NCBI GenBank assembly: GCA_902593165.1 | Contig: CACJHI010000007.1 | Span: 1 to 64,000 of the forward strand | Source: an uncultured Bacteroidota bacterium | GTDB taxonomy: Bacteria > Bacteroidota > Bacteroidia > Flavobacteriales > Flavobacteriaceae | Reading direction: 5' to 3' | DNA: 64,000 nucleotides | In this document: positions 9,245 to 19,143 of the stretch, piece after piece | Position numbering within the stretch: the stretch's first letter is position 1 | Layout: each line of letters opens with the position of its first letter | Notes under the pieces: generated by a model | The model's database searches: none | What the model was told of the DNA's origin: nothing | Seen by the model: the letters and a program-made list of their open reading frames with translations, nothing else | Translations under genes and position numbers: made by a program

Positions 9245-11108
9245 ATGTCACAAAAAACAAAATAGAAGAGCGAAAATAGTTGGAACAGATATCGAACTAG
9301 ATATATCTGAAAAAAAAGATGTTGTAATAGAGTCTCATGATGATGATCACGGTCATGATCATCACCATAAAGAAACTTTTATAACAAAATATATTTTCAG
9401 TATAGATCATAAAATGATTTCTAAACAATATCTAATAACTGGATTAATTATGGGTATTGTAGGGATTGCAATGTCTCTATTATTTAGACTTCAGTTAGCT
9501 TGGCCAGAGGAATCTTTTGGTATTTTTGATGCTCTATTAGGAAAATGGGCTACAGATGGAGTTATGGATCCCAATGTTTATCTAGCGCTAGTTACAATTC
9601 ACGGAACAATTATGGTTTTCTTTGTTCTTACTGCTGGATTAAGTGGAACTTTTAGTAATCTATTGATACCATTACAAATTGGGGCTAGAGATATGGCCTC
9701 GGGTTTTCTTAATATGATTTCCTATTGGCTATTCTTTATTTCATCTGCATTAATGATTGCCTCTTTATTTGTTGAAGCTGGACCTGCTGCAGCTGGTTGG
9801 ACAATTTATCCTCCCTTAAGTGCTCTTCCTCAAGCTCAACCCGGTTCTGCAGCTGGAATGACTTTGTGGTTAGTGTCTATGGCATTCTTTATAGCATCAT
9901 CTCTATTAGCAGCTCTAAATTATATAGTTACAGTTCTTAATCTAAGAACAGAGGGTATGACAATGACTAGACTTCCACTAACAGTTTGGGCTTTTTTGGT
10001 TACTGCAATAATTGGTGTTGTATCATTTCCGGTTTTATTATCAGCAGCACTTCTCTTGATAATGGATAGAAGCTTTGGTACATCCTTCTTCCTTTCAGAT
10101 ATTTTTATTCAAGGTGAAGTCTTGCATTATCAAGGTGGGTCACCAGTGCTTTTTGAGCATTTATTTTGGTTTTTAGGACACCCTGAAGTTTATATTGTTC
10201 TTCTACCTGCATTAGGAATTGCATCTGAAGTTATAGCGACTAATGCTCGTAAACCTATATTTGGATATAGAGCAATGGTTGGGTCAATTCTTGCTATTGC
10301 GTTTCTATCTACTATTGTATGGGGTCACCATATGTTTGTCACAGGAATGAATCCTTTCTTAGGGTCAGTATTTACATTTACAACATTATTAATTGCAATT
10401 CCGTCTGCTGTCAAGGCATTCAATTATATAACTACAATTTGGAAAGGTAACATTCAATTTAATCCTGGAATGCTATTTGCAATCGGACTAGTTTCAACAT
10501 TTATTACTGGAGGACTTACGGGGATAATATTAGGTGATAGTGCATTAGATATTAACTTACATGACACCTATTTTGTTGTTGCCCATTTTCATCTAGTAAT
10601 GGGTATTTCTGCATTATATGGACTGTTTGCTGGAGTATATCACTGGTATCCTAGAATGTTTGGAAGAATGATGAATAAGAACTTAGGTTATATTCACTTC
10701 TGGATTACTGCTATAAGTGCATATGGTGTATTCTTCCCAATGCATTTTATTGGAATGGCAGGTTTACCTAGAAGGTATTATACAAACACTAACTTTCCCT
10801 ATTTTGATGATGTTGCTAATATAAATGTTGTGATTACTTTATTTGCCCTTTTAGCAGGTGCTGCACAAATAATTTTCCTATACAACTTTATTAGCAGTAT
10901 GTTTTATGGTAAAAAAGCTGAGAAAAATCCTTGGAAGTCAACTACACTAGAATGGACTGCTCCAATTAAACATATGCATGGAAACTGGCCTGGAAAAATT
11001 CCACATGTTTTCAGATGGCCATATGATTATTCAAAGCCAGGTTCTAAAGAAGATTTCATACCTCAAAATATACCGTTGAAAAAAGGAGAGAAAGAACTTC
11101 AACATTAG
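9245..11108 (+). CDS. coxA: Cytochrome c oxidase subunit I, with an apparent +1 frameshift near its start
   Basis: The catalytic heme-copper subunit. Ligands are all present: VTIHGT (heme a), HPEVY (CuB His and cross-linked Tyr), WGHHMF (CuB) and HDTYFVVAHFH (hemes). The uninterrupted frame beginning with ATG at 9414 would lack the conserved segment KETFITKYIFSIDHK, which is readable in frame just upstream. That frame is open back to 9243 but has no ATG, GTG or TTG before 9414. The natural start ATG at 9245 is in another frame and stops after six codons. Removing one A from the six-A run at 9252-9257 joins them into a 620-residue protein with a His-rich N-terminus (HDDDHGHDHHH). A sequencing indel is most likely. 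Confidence 0.88.
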
Positions 11109-11140
11109 GAGGTAATTCATCCAAAATTTCTCAATTAATG

Positions 11141-11148
11141 TATATTTG
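11141..11148 (+). promoter_or_regulatory. Bacteroidetes -7 element before ruvB
   Basis: TATATTTG matches the TAnnTTTG -7 consensus exactly and ends only 4 bases before the ruvB ATG, so the transcript would be leaderless or nearly so. No convincing -33 TTG is visible at the usual distance. Confidence 0.5.
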
Positions 11149-11152
11149 AATA

Positions 11153-12151
11153 ATGGACATTAATCAGGAAAAAGATAATGAATTTGACAAAGCGTTAAGA
11201 CCACTTCGTTTTACTGATTTTATTGGCCAAGAATCTATAATTAGCAATCTTAAAATTTTTGTAGAGGCATCTAATCAAAGAGATGACGCCCTAGATCACA
11301 CATTATTTCATGGCCCACCAGGACTTGGGAAGACTACATTGGCTCACATTTTAGCAAATGAATTAAATGTAGGATTAAAAGTAACTTCTGGTCCTGTAAT
11401 AGATAAGCCCGGGGATCTTGCAGGATTATTAACAAACTTAGAAGAGCGAGATATACTTTTTATAGATGAAATTCATAGACTAAGTCCAGTAATTGAGGAA
11501 TATCTCTACTCTGCAATGGAAGACTATAAAATTGATATTATGATTGAGTCTGGTCCTAATGCTAGAACAGTCCAGTTAAATTTAAACCCATTTACATTAG
11601 TTGGTGCTACAACTAGATCAGGATTTCTCACAAATCCTATGAGAGAAAGATTTGCAATATCCAATAGACTTGAACATTATGATGATGATTTGCTTTCTAA
11701 AATTGTTGAAAGGAGTTCAGATATTTTAAAATTGAAAATTGATAAAAAATCATGTTATGAAATAGCCAGAAGAAGTAGGGGAACACCAAGAATCTCAAAT
11801 TCGTTATTAAGAAGAGTAAGAGATTTTGCGCAGATTAAAAGTGATGGCAAAATTGATTTAGAAATCACAAGGTTTGCACTAAGTTCACTTAACGTTGATA
11901 AAAATGGTTTAGATGAAATGGACAATAAAATTCTTGAAACAATAGTTGACAAATATAATGGTGGACCAGTTGGTATATCTACTATAGCAACTTCCTTATC
12001 TGAAAACACTGAAACAATTGAAGAAGTCTATGAACCGTTTCTTATTCAACAAGGTTTCATAATAAGAACACCTAGGGGTCGACAGGTTACAGAAAAGGGA
12101 TATAATCATCTAGGAAGAAATAAAAATAATCAGAATAATTTATTTAATTAA
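11153..12151 (+). CDS. ruvB: Holliday junction branch-migration ATPase RuvB
   Basis: A 332-residue AAA+ motor that drives branch migration of Holliday junctions with RuvA. Visible motifs are the RuvB N-terminal signature LRPLRFTDFIGQ, Walker A GPPGLGKTT (near residue 53), Walker B LFIDEIH, the sensor/arginine-finger segment GATTRSG, and the C-terminal winged helix ending EPFLIQQGFIIRTPRGR. Length is standard. It follows coxA, as in other flavobacteria, but has its own -7 element. Its partner ruvA lies 2.3 kb downstream beyond maeB. Confidence 0.97.
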   Translation: MDINQEKDNEFDKALRPLRFTDFIGQESIISNLKIFVEASNQRDDALDHTLFHGPPGLGKTTLAHILANELNVGLKVTSGPVIDKPGDLAGLLTNLEERDILFIDEIHRLSPVIEEYLYSAMEDYKIDIMIESGPNARTVQLNLNPFTLVGATTRSGFLTNPMRERFAISNRLEHYDDDLLSKIVERSSDILKLKIDKKSCYEIARRSRGTPRISNSLLRRVRDFAQIKSDGKIDLEITRFALSSLNVDKNGLDEMDNKILETIVDKYNGGPVGISTIATSLSENTETIEEVYEPFLIQQGFIIRTPRGRQVTEKGYNHLGRNKNNQNNLFN

Positions 12152-12156
12152 TAATA

Positions 12157-12164
12157 TATATTTG
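12157..12164 (+). promoter_or_regulatory. Bacteroidetes -7 element before maeB
   Basis: TATATTTG, an exact TAnnTTTG match, lies 17 bases before the maeB ATG in the 30-base gap after ruvB. The -33 element is not evident. Confidence 0.5.
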
Positions 12165-12181
12165 ACTATATATTCATCTTT

Positions 12182-14464
12182 ATGGCAAAGAATAAGGAAA
12201 GAAGAGAGTCATTAGTATACCACGCTAAGCCTAAACCTGGTAAAATTGAGGTTGTACCAACAAAAAAATATAACTCTCAAAGAGACTTAGCAATTGCATA
12301 TTCTCCCGGCGTTGCTATACCATGTCAAGAAATAGAGAGAGATCCATCTAATGTTTATAAGTATACAAATAAATCAAATTTAGTTGCAGTTATTTCCAAC
12401 GGAACTGCTGTTTTAGGTCTAGGAGATATTGGTCCAGATGCATCAAAACCAGTAATGGAGGGTAAAGCCCTTTTATTTAAAATTTTTGCAGATATCGATG
12501 TTTTTGACATTGAAATAAATGAAAAAGATCCTGATAAATTTGTTGAGGTAGTAAAGTCGATATCAACAACTTTTGGGGGTATAAATCTTGAAGACATAAA
12601 AGCACCAGAAGCCTTTAAAATTGAAAAGGACTTAATAGAACAGCTAGATATCCCTGTAATGCATGATGATCAACATGGAACTGCAATAATTTCTGCTGCT
12701 GCTCTTTTAAATGCTTTAGACCTTGTAGATAAAAAAATTGAGGATGTGAAAATAGTTGTATCTGGAGCTGGAGCTGCTGCTATTGCTTGTACAAACTTAT
12801 ATATTTCATTTGGTGCAAAACGAAAAAATATTGTAATGACAGATAGCAAGGGAGTAATTAACAAAAGCAGAGATAATCTAACTGATGAAAAAAAATACTT
12901 TGCTACTGACAGAAAAATTAGCTCTCTTGAAGAGGCAATGGTGAACTCGGATGTCTTCATTGGACTATCAATGGCTAATATTGTTTCAGAACAAATGCTT
13001 GGTTCAATGTCAAAAAATCCTATAGTCTTTGCAATGGCCAATCCAGATCCTGAAATAGACTATGATAAAGCAATGTCTGTAAGAAATGATATAATTTTTG
13101 CTACAGGAAGATCTGATCTGCCAAATCAAGTTAATAACGTACTTGGATTTCCTTTTATTTTTAGAGGAGCACTTGATGTAAGGGCAACCAAGATAAACGA
13201 AGAAATGAAGAAGGCTGCTGTTGTCGCCTTAGCTGAACTAGCAAAAAAGCCTGTTCCAGAACAAGTAAACATTGCATATGATGAAACTAAATTAATTTTT
13301 GGAAAACACTACATAATTCCAAAACCTTTTGATCCTAGATTAATATCAGAGATTCCCCCCGCAGTTGCTAGAGCAGCAATCAAATCTGGTGTTGCACAAG
13401 AACCCATTACTGACTGGGATAAATACACTCAAATTTTGGAGGAGAGATTAGGTAGTAATCAGAAGTTAATTAGAATAATTCATCGAAGAGCAAGGAAGGC
13501 AAAAGATAAGAAACTAGTATTTACAGAGGCTGATCATCTTGATGTTTTAAAAGCGGCTCAAATTTGTTTTGAAGAGGGTATTGCTAAGCCTATTCTGCTA
13601 GGTGGTAAAAAAATTATTGAAGAATTAATGGAGTCGCTAGAATTTAATGAGGAAATAGAAATTATAGATCCAAAGGATAAGGTTAATAAAGAAAGGATAG
13701 ATAAATACTCACAGATTCTTTTCAAAAAATTAAAGAGAAAAGGTAAAACACTGGATGATGTAAAAAGGCTTTTAAGAGGCAGAGATTATTTTGGCTCAAT
13801 GATGGTGGAAAATGGAGATGCTGATTGTATGCTTTCAGGTTATTCTAAAAGCTACCCATCTGTATTTCTCCCACTTATAAGATCTATAGGAAAAGCTAAA
13901 CATGTTGAAAAAGTGGCAGCAACAAACTTGATGATTACAAGAAAAGGTCCTTTATTTTGCTCAGACACATCATTAAATATTGATCCCACATACAAAGAAA
14001 TTGCTAGAATTACAGTAGATACAGCTAGAGTTGTAAAAAATCTTGGAATTGAACCTGTAATAGCTATTCTGTCATATTCAAACTTTGGTTCCTCAGATTT
14101 TGATGATGCTAAAAAAGTTTCAAAAGCTGTAGAGATTTTACATAAAAATCATCCTGAACTAATTGTTGATGGTCCTATCCAATCAGATTTCGCTTTGAAT
14201 AGAGAGATGTTAAAAAACAGATTCCCTTTTTCAATTTTAAATGGACGAAAGGTCAACACTTTAATATTTCCGAATCTTGATGCTGCTAATATAACATATA
14301 AGATTATTAAAGAATTAGACAATGCAGTCTCCGTTGGACCAATTTTAATAGGGCTTAATAAACCTATACATATTCTTCAATTAGGAGCTTCAGTAGATGA
14401 GATTGTAAATATGTCAGCAATTTCGGTTATAGATGCTAACCAAAGAAAAATTAAGAAAAAATGA
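12182..14464 (+). CDS. maeB: NADP-dependent malic enzyme (malic enzyme-phosphotransacetylase fusion)
   Basis: A 760-residue two-part protein. Residues 1-430 form the malic enzyme (decarboxylation of malate to pyruvate with NADP reduction), with [24 protein letters not shown]-type and [11 protein letters not shown] nucleotide-binding segments and MHDDQHGTA. Residues 430-760 resemble phosphotransacetylase, a domain that in MaeB proteins is regulatory rather than catalytic (family knowledge). It would supply pyruvate and NADPH. The stop overlaps the ruvA start (ATGA at 14461-14464), so the two are translationally coupled although functionally unrelated, a linkage also seen in other Bacteroidetes. 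Confidence 0.95.
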   Translation: MAKNKERRESLVYHAKPKPGKIEVVPTKKYNSQRDLAIAYSPGVAIPCQEIERDPSNVYKYTNKSNLVAVISNGTAVLGLGDIGPDASKPVMEGKALLFKIFADIDVFDIEINEKDPDKFVEVVKSISTTFGGINLEDIKAPEAFKIEKDLIEQLDIPVMHDDQHGTAIISAAALLNALDLVDKKIEDVKIVVSGAGAAAIACTNLYISFGAKRKNIVMTDSKGVINKSRDNLTDEKKYFATDRKISSLEEAMVNSDVFIGLSMANIVSEQMLGSMSKNPIVFAMANPDPEIDYDKAMSVRNDIIFATGRSDLPNQVNNVLGFPFIFRGALDVRATKINEEMKKAAVVALAELAKKPVPEQVNIAYDETKLIFGKHYIIPKPFDPRLISEIPPAVARAAIKSGVAQEPITDWDKYTQILEERLGSNQKLIRIIHRRARKAKDKKLVFTEADHLDVLKAAQICFEEGIAKPILLGGKKIIEELMESLEFNEEIEIIDPKDKVNKERIDKYSQILFKKLKRKGKTLDDVKRLLRGRDYFGSMMVENGDADCMLSGYSKSYPSVFLPLIRSIGKAKHVEKVAATNLMITRKGPLFCSDTSLNIDPTYKEIARITVDTARVVKNLGIEPVIAILSYSNFGSSDFDDAKKVSKAVEILHKNHPELIVDGPIQSDFALNREMLKNRFPFSILNGRKVNTLIFPNLDAANITYKIIKELDNAVSVGPILIGLNKPIHILQLGASVDEIVNMSAISVIDANQRKIKKK

Positions 14465-15042
14465 TAACCTATATTAAAGGAAAATTAATAGAAAAAACAC
14501 CGACTAAAATAGTTGTTGAATCTAATGGAATAGGTTATGAAATTAATATTTCTTTAAATACTTATGAGAATATTCCTGATGAGGAGAATATTAAGATATT
14601 TACTTATCTGCAGAGAAAGGAAGACTCTGATATTTTATTTGGATTTAGCTCGCAAAGTGAAAGATCTATATTCCAACAACTTATTTCTGTTTCAGGAATT
14701 GGACCAAGTACAGCTAGGACCATTCTATCATCTATATCTCCTGCAGAGATTCAAGATGCAGTTTGGTCAGAAGATGTAGATAGGATAAAATCTATTAAAG
14801 GGATTGGCCTTAAAACAGCACAAAGATTGATAATAGAATTGAAAGATAAAGTAGAGTTATTTGATAAAAAAGATTTAGATTTATCTGGTGAAAATGTTGA
14901 CATTAAAAAGGAAGCTTTACTTGCTTTATCAGTCCTTGGTTTTAGTAAATCTAAAGCAGAAAATATTGTAAGTAAAGTATATTTTGAAAATAAAGATATT
15001 GAGTTACAAGAATTAATAAAAAAATCATTAAATAAGTTATAA
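14461..15042 (+). CDS. ruvA: Holliday junction DNA-binding protein RuvA
   Basis: A 193-residue RuvA. The N-terminal OB domain ([20 protein letters not shown]) is followed by two helix-hairpin-helix motifs, VSGIGPSTARTILS and IKGIGLKTAQRLIIEL, and a C-terminal RuvB-binding domain (about residues 150-193). It binds four-way junctions and recruits RuvB, encoded at 11153-12151. The start overlaps the maeB stop. The stop is only 2 bases from gcvH, whereas in many flavobacteria the very large sprA gene lies between them. Confidence 0.96.
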   Translation: MITYIKGKLIEKTPTKIVVESNGIGYEINISLNTYENIPDEENIKIFTYLQRKEDSDILFGFSSQSERSIFQQLISVSGIGPSTARTILSSISPAEIQDAVWSEDVDRIKSIKGIGLKTAQRLIIELKDKVELFDKKDLDLSGENVDIKKEALLALSVLGFSKSKAENIVSKVYFENKDIELQELIKKSLNKL

Positions 15043-15044
15043 TC

Positions 15045-15425
15045 ATGAATATACCAGAAGAGTTAAAATATACTGAAGAACATGAGTGGGTTAGAATTGA
15101 AGATAATATTGCTGTAGTTGGAATTACTGACTTTGCTCAAGGTGAATTAGGTGATATAGTCTATTTAGAGATAGATACATTAGACAGTCAAATTGATTCA
15201 AATGAGGTGTTTGGTACTGTTGAAGCTGTTAAAACAGTTTCTGATTTATTTATGCCAATCGCTGGAAAAGTTGTTGAAGTTAATGCTAATCTAGAGGATA
15301 AACCAGAACTTGTAAATGAAGATCCATATGGTGAGGGTTGGATTATCAAAATTGACATTTCAGAGCAATCACAAATTGATAGTCTTCTTAGTCCTAGTGA
15401 CTACAAAAATCTTATCGATAGTTAA
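15045..15425 (+). CDS. gcvH: Glycine cleavage system H protein
   Basis: A 126-residue lipoyl carrier protein that shuttles the aminomethyl group between the P, T and L proteins of the glycine cleavage system. The lipoylated lysine is Lys63 in VEAVKTVSDLFMP, followed by the conserved NEDPYGEGWI. Length is standard. It is cotranscribed with ruvA (2-base gap). No other gcv gene is in the window. Confidence 0.97.
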   Translation: MNIPEELKYTEEHEWVRIEDNIAVVGITDFAQGELGDIVYLEIDTLDSQIDSNEVFGTVEAVKTVSDLFMPIAGKVVEVNANLEDKPELVNEDPYGEGWIIKIDISEQSQIDSLLSPSDYKNLIDS

Positions 15426-15499
15426 AAAAATATAAAGAATTTGCTAACTATATGAAATAATTATAATTTTTTATAGATTAGCATATTAAATATTGATTC

Positions 15500-16204
15500 A
15501 TGCAACCAAAAAAAAATCCAAAAGCTGATTTAAATAAAAATAGAAACCTCTATTTTGTTATAGGTCTAACGTTTGTAACGTTTATAACCTGGCAAGCAAT
15601 AGAATCAAAAACTTATGAAAAAACTTTTGACTACGAGGCACTAAATGTTGAGGATGATGATGATGAAGATATTCCAATTACAGAGCAGATTAAAACACCT
15701 CCACCACCACCTCCACCACCTCCAGCTCCTGAAGTAATTGAGGTAGTTGAAGATGAAGAAGAAGTTGAAGAGACTGTAATAGAGTCAACTGAAACAGATC
15801 AAGATGAAATTATAATTGAGGAAATTGAAGTTGAGGACGAATTTGAAGACATAGATGTTCCTTTCGCTGTTATTGAAGATGTTCCTATTTTTCCTGGTTG
15901 TGAGTCAGTTGCTAAATCTCAGAGAAGAGCTTGTTTCCAGGAGCAAATGAATAAGCATATTAGAAAAAACTTTAGATATCCAGATATTGCTCAAGAGATG
16001 GGAATCCAAGGAAGAGTTTATGTTAACTTTATTATTGCCAAAGACGGTTCAATTACAAATATTAGGATGAGAGGTCCTGATAAGAACCTTGAAAATGAAG
16101 CAGCTAGAATTATTGGAAGACTTCCTAAAATGACACCTGGAAAACAAAGAGGTAGAGCTGTAAGAGTACCATTTAGTATACCAATTACTTTCAGACTTCA
16201 ATAA
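15500..16204 (+). CDS. TonB-like energy transducer
   Basis: A 234-residue TonB-family protein. One N-terminal helix (about residues 17-35) anchors it in the inner membrane. A proline run (nine consecutive Pro near residues 67-75) and a very acidic Glu/Val stretch cross the periplasm. The C-terminal TonB domain (about 140-234) contains YPDIAQEMGIQGRVYVNFIIAKDGSI and ends VPFSIPITFRLQ. It would couple proton motive force to outer-membrane receptors such as the one at 46041-48392. The 74-base gap before it holds no gene; many relatives have a VanZ-like gene there. Confidence 0.9.
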   Translation: MQPKKNPKADLNKNRNLYFVIGLTFVTFITWQAIESKTYEKTFDYEALNVEDDDDEDIPITEQIKTPPPPPPPPPAPEVIEVVEDEEEVEETVIESTETDQDEIIIEEIEVEDEFEDIDVPFAVIEDVPIFPGCESVAKSQRRACFQEQMNKHIRKNFRYPDIAQEMGIQGRVYVNFIIAKDGSITNIRMRGPDKNLENEAARIIGRLPKMTPGKQRGRAVRVPFSIPITFRLQ

Positions 16205-16229
16205 GGATATTTCCCAACATAAATAATTA

Positions 16230-17120
16230 ATGTCTGAAACTTTAAATATAAAGCATAAGTCTTTATTTTCTGAAATTCTTATTCTGATAAAATACAGGTT
16301 ATCATTCAGTGTTGTTTTATCTTCTGTTGCCTCATATCTACTTGCTTTTGAAATATTTTCTATCTCTACGTTTATCCTACTAATTATTGGGGGTTTTTTG
16401 GTAGTTGGATCATCAAATGGATTCAATCAAATCATTGAAAGAGAAAGGGACTCTCTTATGTCACGCACTTTAAACAGACCTTTACCCTCGGGTAATATGA
16501 GTATATATCAGGCAATTATAATTTGTTCGATTTTGGGACTTGTTGGCTTATTTATGCTTTACACTATAAACTTCAGAACAGCTTTTTTTGGATTTGTATC
16601 AATGATTATTTACTTGGCAGTTTATACTCCCTTAAAACCAATAACACCTTTATCTGTTTTTTTTGGAGCTATACCTGGAGCTATCCCTTTTATGTTGGGT
16701 TGGGTAGCTGTTACAAATAAATTTTCAATAGAAACTGGGATATTATTTATGATTCAGTTTTTTTGGCAATTCCCACACTTTTGGGCAATTGGATGGGTAT
16801 CACATGATGATTATAAAAGAGCTGGATTCAAAATGCTCCCAACAGGTAAGCGTGATAACGCTACAGCATTCCAAATTGTCTTTTACACTATTTGGATGAT
16901 TTTAGTATCAACTTTACCATACTTTAGTTTTACAGGTACATTTTCCATTGGTCTGACCTCACTTATATTAATATTAGCTGCAGGAATCTTTATGCTAATT
17001 CAAGCTTTAAGGTTAATGAAGTATAAGGATAATCAAAATGCTATAAGACTAATGTATACTAGTATTTTTTATTTAAGCTTTATTCAAATTATATTTGTTC
17101 TAGATAAATTATTATCATAA
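16230..17120 (+). CDS. ctaB: Protoheme IX farnesyltransferase (heme O synthase)
   Basis: A 296-residue UbiA-family membrane prenyltransferase that farnesylates heme b to heme O, a precursor of heme A for the cytochrome oxidase encoded nearby. The substrate motif NGFNQIIERERDSLMSRTL (N...D...R type) and the second loop HDDYKRAGFKMLP are clear, with seven to nine helices. The stop overlaps the next gene's start (TAATG), placing it in one operon with the subunit III and IV genes. Confidence 0.95.
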   Translation: MSETLNIKHKSLFSEILILIKYRLSFSVVLSSVASYLLAFEIFSISTFILLIIGGFLVVGSSNGFNQIIERERDSLMSRTLNRPLPSGNMSIYQAIIICSILGLVGLFMLYTINFRTAFFGFVSMIIYLAVYTPLKPITPLSVFFGAIPGAIPFMLGWVAVTNKFSIETGILFMIQFFWQFPHFWAIGWVSHDDYKRAGFKMLPTGKRDNATAFQIVFYTIWMILVSTLPYFSFTGTFSIGLTSLILILAAGIFMLIQALRLMKYKDNQNAIRLMYTSIFYLSFIQIIFVLDKLLS

Positions 17121-17734
17121 TGACTACAGTAAATCCAACAGAAGTTAAAATATCTAAAGCAAAAAAAATGATGCTTTGGTTTGGCATGATTAGTATAACT
17201 ATGACATTTGCTGGTTTAACAAGTGCCTTTATTGTCAGTAGTTCAAGGCCTGATTGGCTGGATTCGTTTGTGCTCCCTAATTGGTTTACAATAAGTACAG
17301 TTTCAATAGTTTTTAGTAGTTTATTTTTTCAGCTTGCAAAGTTTAGACTCGATAAATATATTAGGGTCTCTCTTCCAGAAAATATAAATATTTACATCGA
17401 AAGAAATAATGTTAATTCATTATTGGTTCTAACTATTTTAACCGCAGTCATTTTCATTGTTTCTCAATTTCTAGGTTTTAATGAAATTATATCTCAGGGG
17501 TATTATTTTACTGGGCCAGAAAGTTCAGTAACAACGTCGTATGTATATATTTTAGTGTTTCTTCATCTTGCACATTTATTTGCAGGAATGATTGTCTTAA
17601 CTGTTGTTATAACGAAGTTTAATAAACAGAAATATGAAAAAAATAAGCTTGGTTTCGAACTAGCTTTAATATTCTGGCATTTTCTTGGTGCCTTATGGAT
17701 ATATTTATTCTTTTTTATTAAATACTTCAGTTAA
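17120..17734 (+). CDS. Heme-copper oxidase subunit III, short form
   Basis: A 204-residue membrane protein with five helices of the cytochrome c oxidase subunit III family. Visible features are the first helix region KKMMLWFGMISITMTFAGLTSAFIVS, the loop SRPDWL, FLHLAHLFAGMIVL and the C-terminal FWHFLGALWIYLFFFIKYF. It starts within the ctaB stop. A second, longer subunit III gene follows at 17768, a tandem arrangement usual in Bacteroidetes, so both are likely stable oxidase subunits rather than a recent duplication. Confidence 0.9.
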   Translation: MTTVNPTEVKISKAKKMMLWFGMISITMTFAGLTSAFIVSSSRPDWLDSFVLPNWFTISTVSIVFSSLFFQLAKFRLDKYIRVSLPENINIYIERNNVNSLLVLTILTAVIFIVSQFLGFNEIISQGYYFTGPESSVTTSYVYILVFLHLAHLFAGMIVLTVVITKFNKQKYEKNKLGFELALIFWHFLGALWIYLFFFIKYFS

Positions 17735-17741
17735 AAATTAA

Positions 17742-17749
17742 TAAATTTG
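17742..17749 (+). promoter_or_regulatory. Bacteroidetes -7 element before the second subunit III gene
   Basis: TAAATTTG matches TAnnTTTG and lies 18 bases before the ATG at 17768 in a 33-base gap. It may allow separate transcription of subunit III, subunit IV and the assembly genes. Confidence 0.4.
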
Positions 17750-17767
17750 TTGTCAAAATTGCCCTAG

Positions 17768-18748
17768 ATGCAAGCATCTACATTAACAAAAACAAAACAA
17801 AAAACTTGGGGAGGAGGAGGAGTTAAACCCTTGGATGCAGCCTATGGAAAACTCATGATGTGGTTTTTCATTGTCTCTGATGCCCTTACATTTTCAGGAT
17901 TCTTAGTTGCCTATGGATTTTCAAGATTTAAAAACATAGACTCCTGGCCTATAGCTGACGAGGTTTTTCACCATTTCCCATTTCTACATGGAGTAAACGC
18001 TCCAATGTACTATGTGGCTTTGATGACTTTTATTCTAATTTTCTCATCAGTGACTATGGTTTTAGCCGTTGATGCAGGTCATAATAATGATAAAAACAGA
18101 GTTGCATTCTATATGTTACTAACTATAATTGGAGGTGCAGTTTTTGTTGGTTCTCAAGCATGGGAGTGGAAAAACTTTATTAAAGGTGAGTATGGAGCTG
18201 TTGAAATACAGAATGGAGAAATACTCCAGTTCTATGATATTAAAAAAGATAAAAGAATTCCAATTGATGAATTTGCTGTTCTTCAATCTCAAGAAAGAAT
18301 TACTCATGATGACAACGTTGGTATTTGGTATCAAAGTGAAGCTAAGCTTCCTCAAATTACTTTATCTGAGGTCATGGAAGGTTTTAATACTAATTCTGCA
18401 ATCACAGTTAGAGTTGAACAGTTAGATAATAAAGGTCATAAAATAATTCTGTCAAGAGAAGATGCTGAAGATAAGCTTTCTTCAGCAACAAGAGTTGTTA
18501 AAGGTGCTAACTTAATTAGGAATGAATATGGGAATCCACTTTTTGCTGATTTCTTCTTCTTCATAACTGGTTTTCATGGATTTCACGTTTTTTCAGGAGT
18601 TGTAATAAACATTATAATATTTATAAATGTCCTTTTAGGAACCTACGAAAGACGAGGGCACTATGACATGGTTGAAAAAGTAGGACTATATTGGCACTTT
18701 GTTGATCTAGTTTGGGTATTTGTATTCACATTCTTTTATTTAGTATAA
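17768..18748 (+). CDS. Cytochrome c oxidase subunit III, long form
   Basis: A 326-residue subunit III. The N-terminal helices (AYGKLMMWFFIVSDALTFSGFL) and the C-terminal FITGFHGFHVFSGV and GLYWHFVDLVWVFVFTFFYLV are strongly family-like. A hydrophilic insert of about 110 residues (about 135-245) interrupts the helix bundle between SQAWEWKNFIKG and ADFFFFITG; the same insert is usual in flavobacterial orthologues. Subunit III stabilises the catalytic core and the proton entry path. The downstream gene begins 2 bases after the stop. Confidence 0.94.
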   Translation: MQASTLTKTKQKTWGGGGVKPLDAAYGKLMMWFFIVSDALTFSGFLVAYGFSRFKNIDSWPIADEVFHHFPFLHGVNAPMYYVALMTFILIFSSVTMVLAVDAGHNNDKNRVAFYMLLTIIGGAVFVGSQAWEWKNFIKGEYGAVEIQNGEILQFYDIKKDKRIPIDEFAVLQSQERITHDDNVGIWYQSEAKLPQITLSEVMEGFNTNSAITVRVEQLDNKGHKIILSREDAEDKLSSATRVVKGANLIRNEYGNPLFADFFFFITGFHGFHVFSGVVINIIIFINVLLGTYERRGHYDMVEKVGLYWHFVDLVWVFVFTFFYLV

Positions 18749-18750
18749 AC

Positions 18751-19143
18751 ATGGCAAAGCACGAACACAAATTAGAAATTTTCAGAGGCTATTTAAAGTT
18801 TAAATCCAATGTTCAAAAAATTTGGGGCGTTTTAATTTTTCTTTCAATTGTAACTGCAATTGAAGTTGCCCTTGGTATCTTAAAACCATCAATTTTAATG
18901 AATTACTTTCTTGGTCTTAAACTGATTAATTGGATATTCATTATACTGACAATAGTAAAGGCTTACTATATTACATGGGATTTTATGCATGTTAGAGATG
19001 AAAAGCCATTCTTAAAGAATACGATTATTCTACCTTTGCTTATTTTAATACCTTTTCTATTATTTATTTTACTATGGGAAGGTTCCTACATCTTTGATGT
19101 AATGCTAGATGGCCTAAAAGAATGGGACTTTGATATTTATTAA
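18751..19143 (+). CDS. Cytochrome c oxidase subunit IV-like protein
   Basis: A 130-residue protein with three helices and a short His/Lys-rich N-terminus (MAKHEHKLEIFRGYLKFKSN), of the small prokaryotic cytochrome oxidase subunit IV (COX4 pro) type. The start at 18751 is preferred over an upstream in-frame ATG at 18712, which would lie inside the preceding gene. It overlaps the next gene (TAATG at 19141-19145). A role in oxidase stability is inferred from family and context. Confidence 0.85.
   Translation: MAKHEHKLEIFRGYLKFKSNVQKIWGVLIFLSIVTAIEVALGILKPSILMNYFLGLKLINWIFIILTIVKAYYITWDFMHVRDEKPFLKNTIILPLLILIPFLLFILLWEGSYIFDVMLDGLKEWDFDIY

Noticed and set aside
17120-18748. Recent duplication of a subunit III gene
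   Set aside because: The two proteins differ greatly in length and sequence, and tandem short and long subunit III genes are normal in Bacteroidetes.
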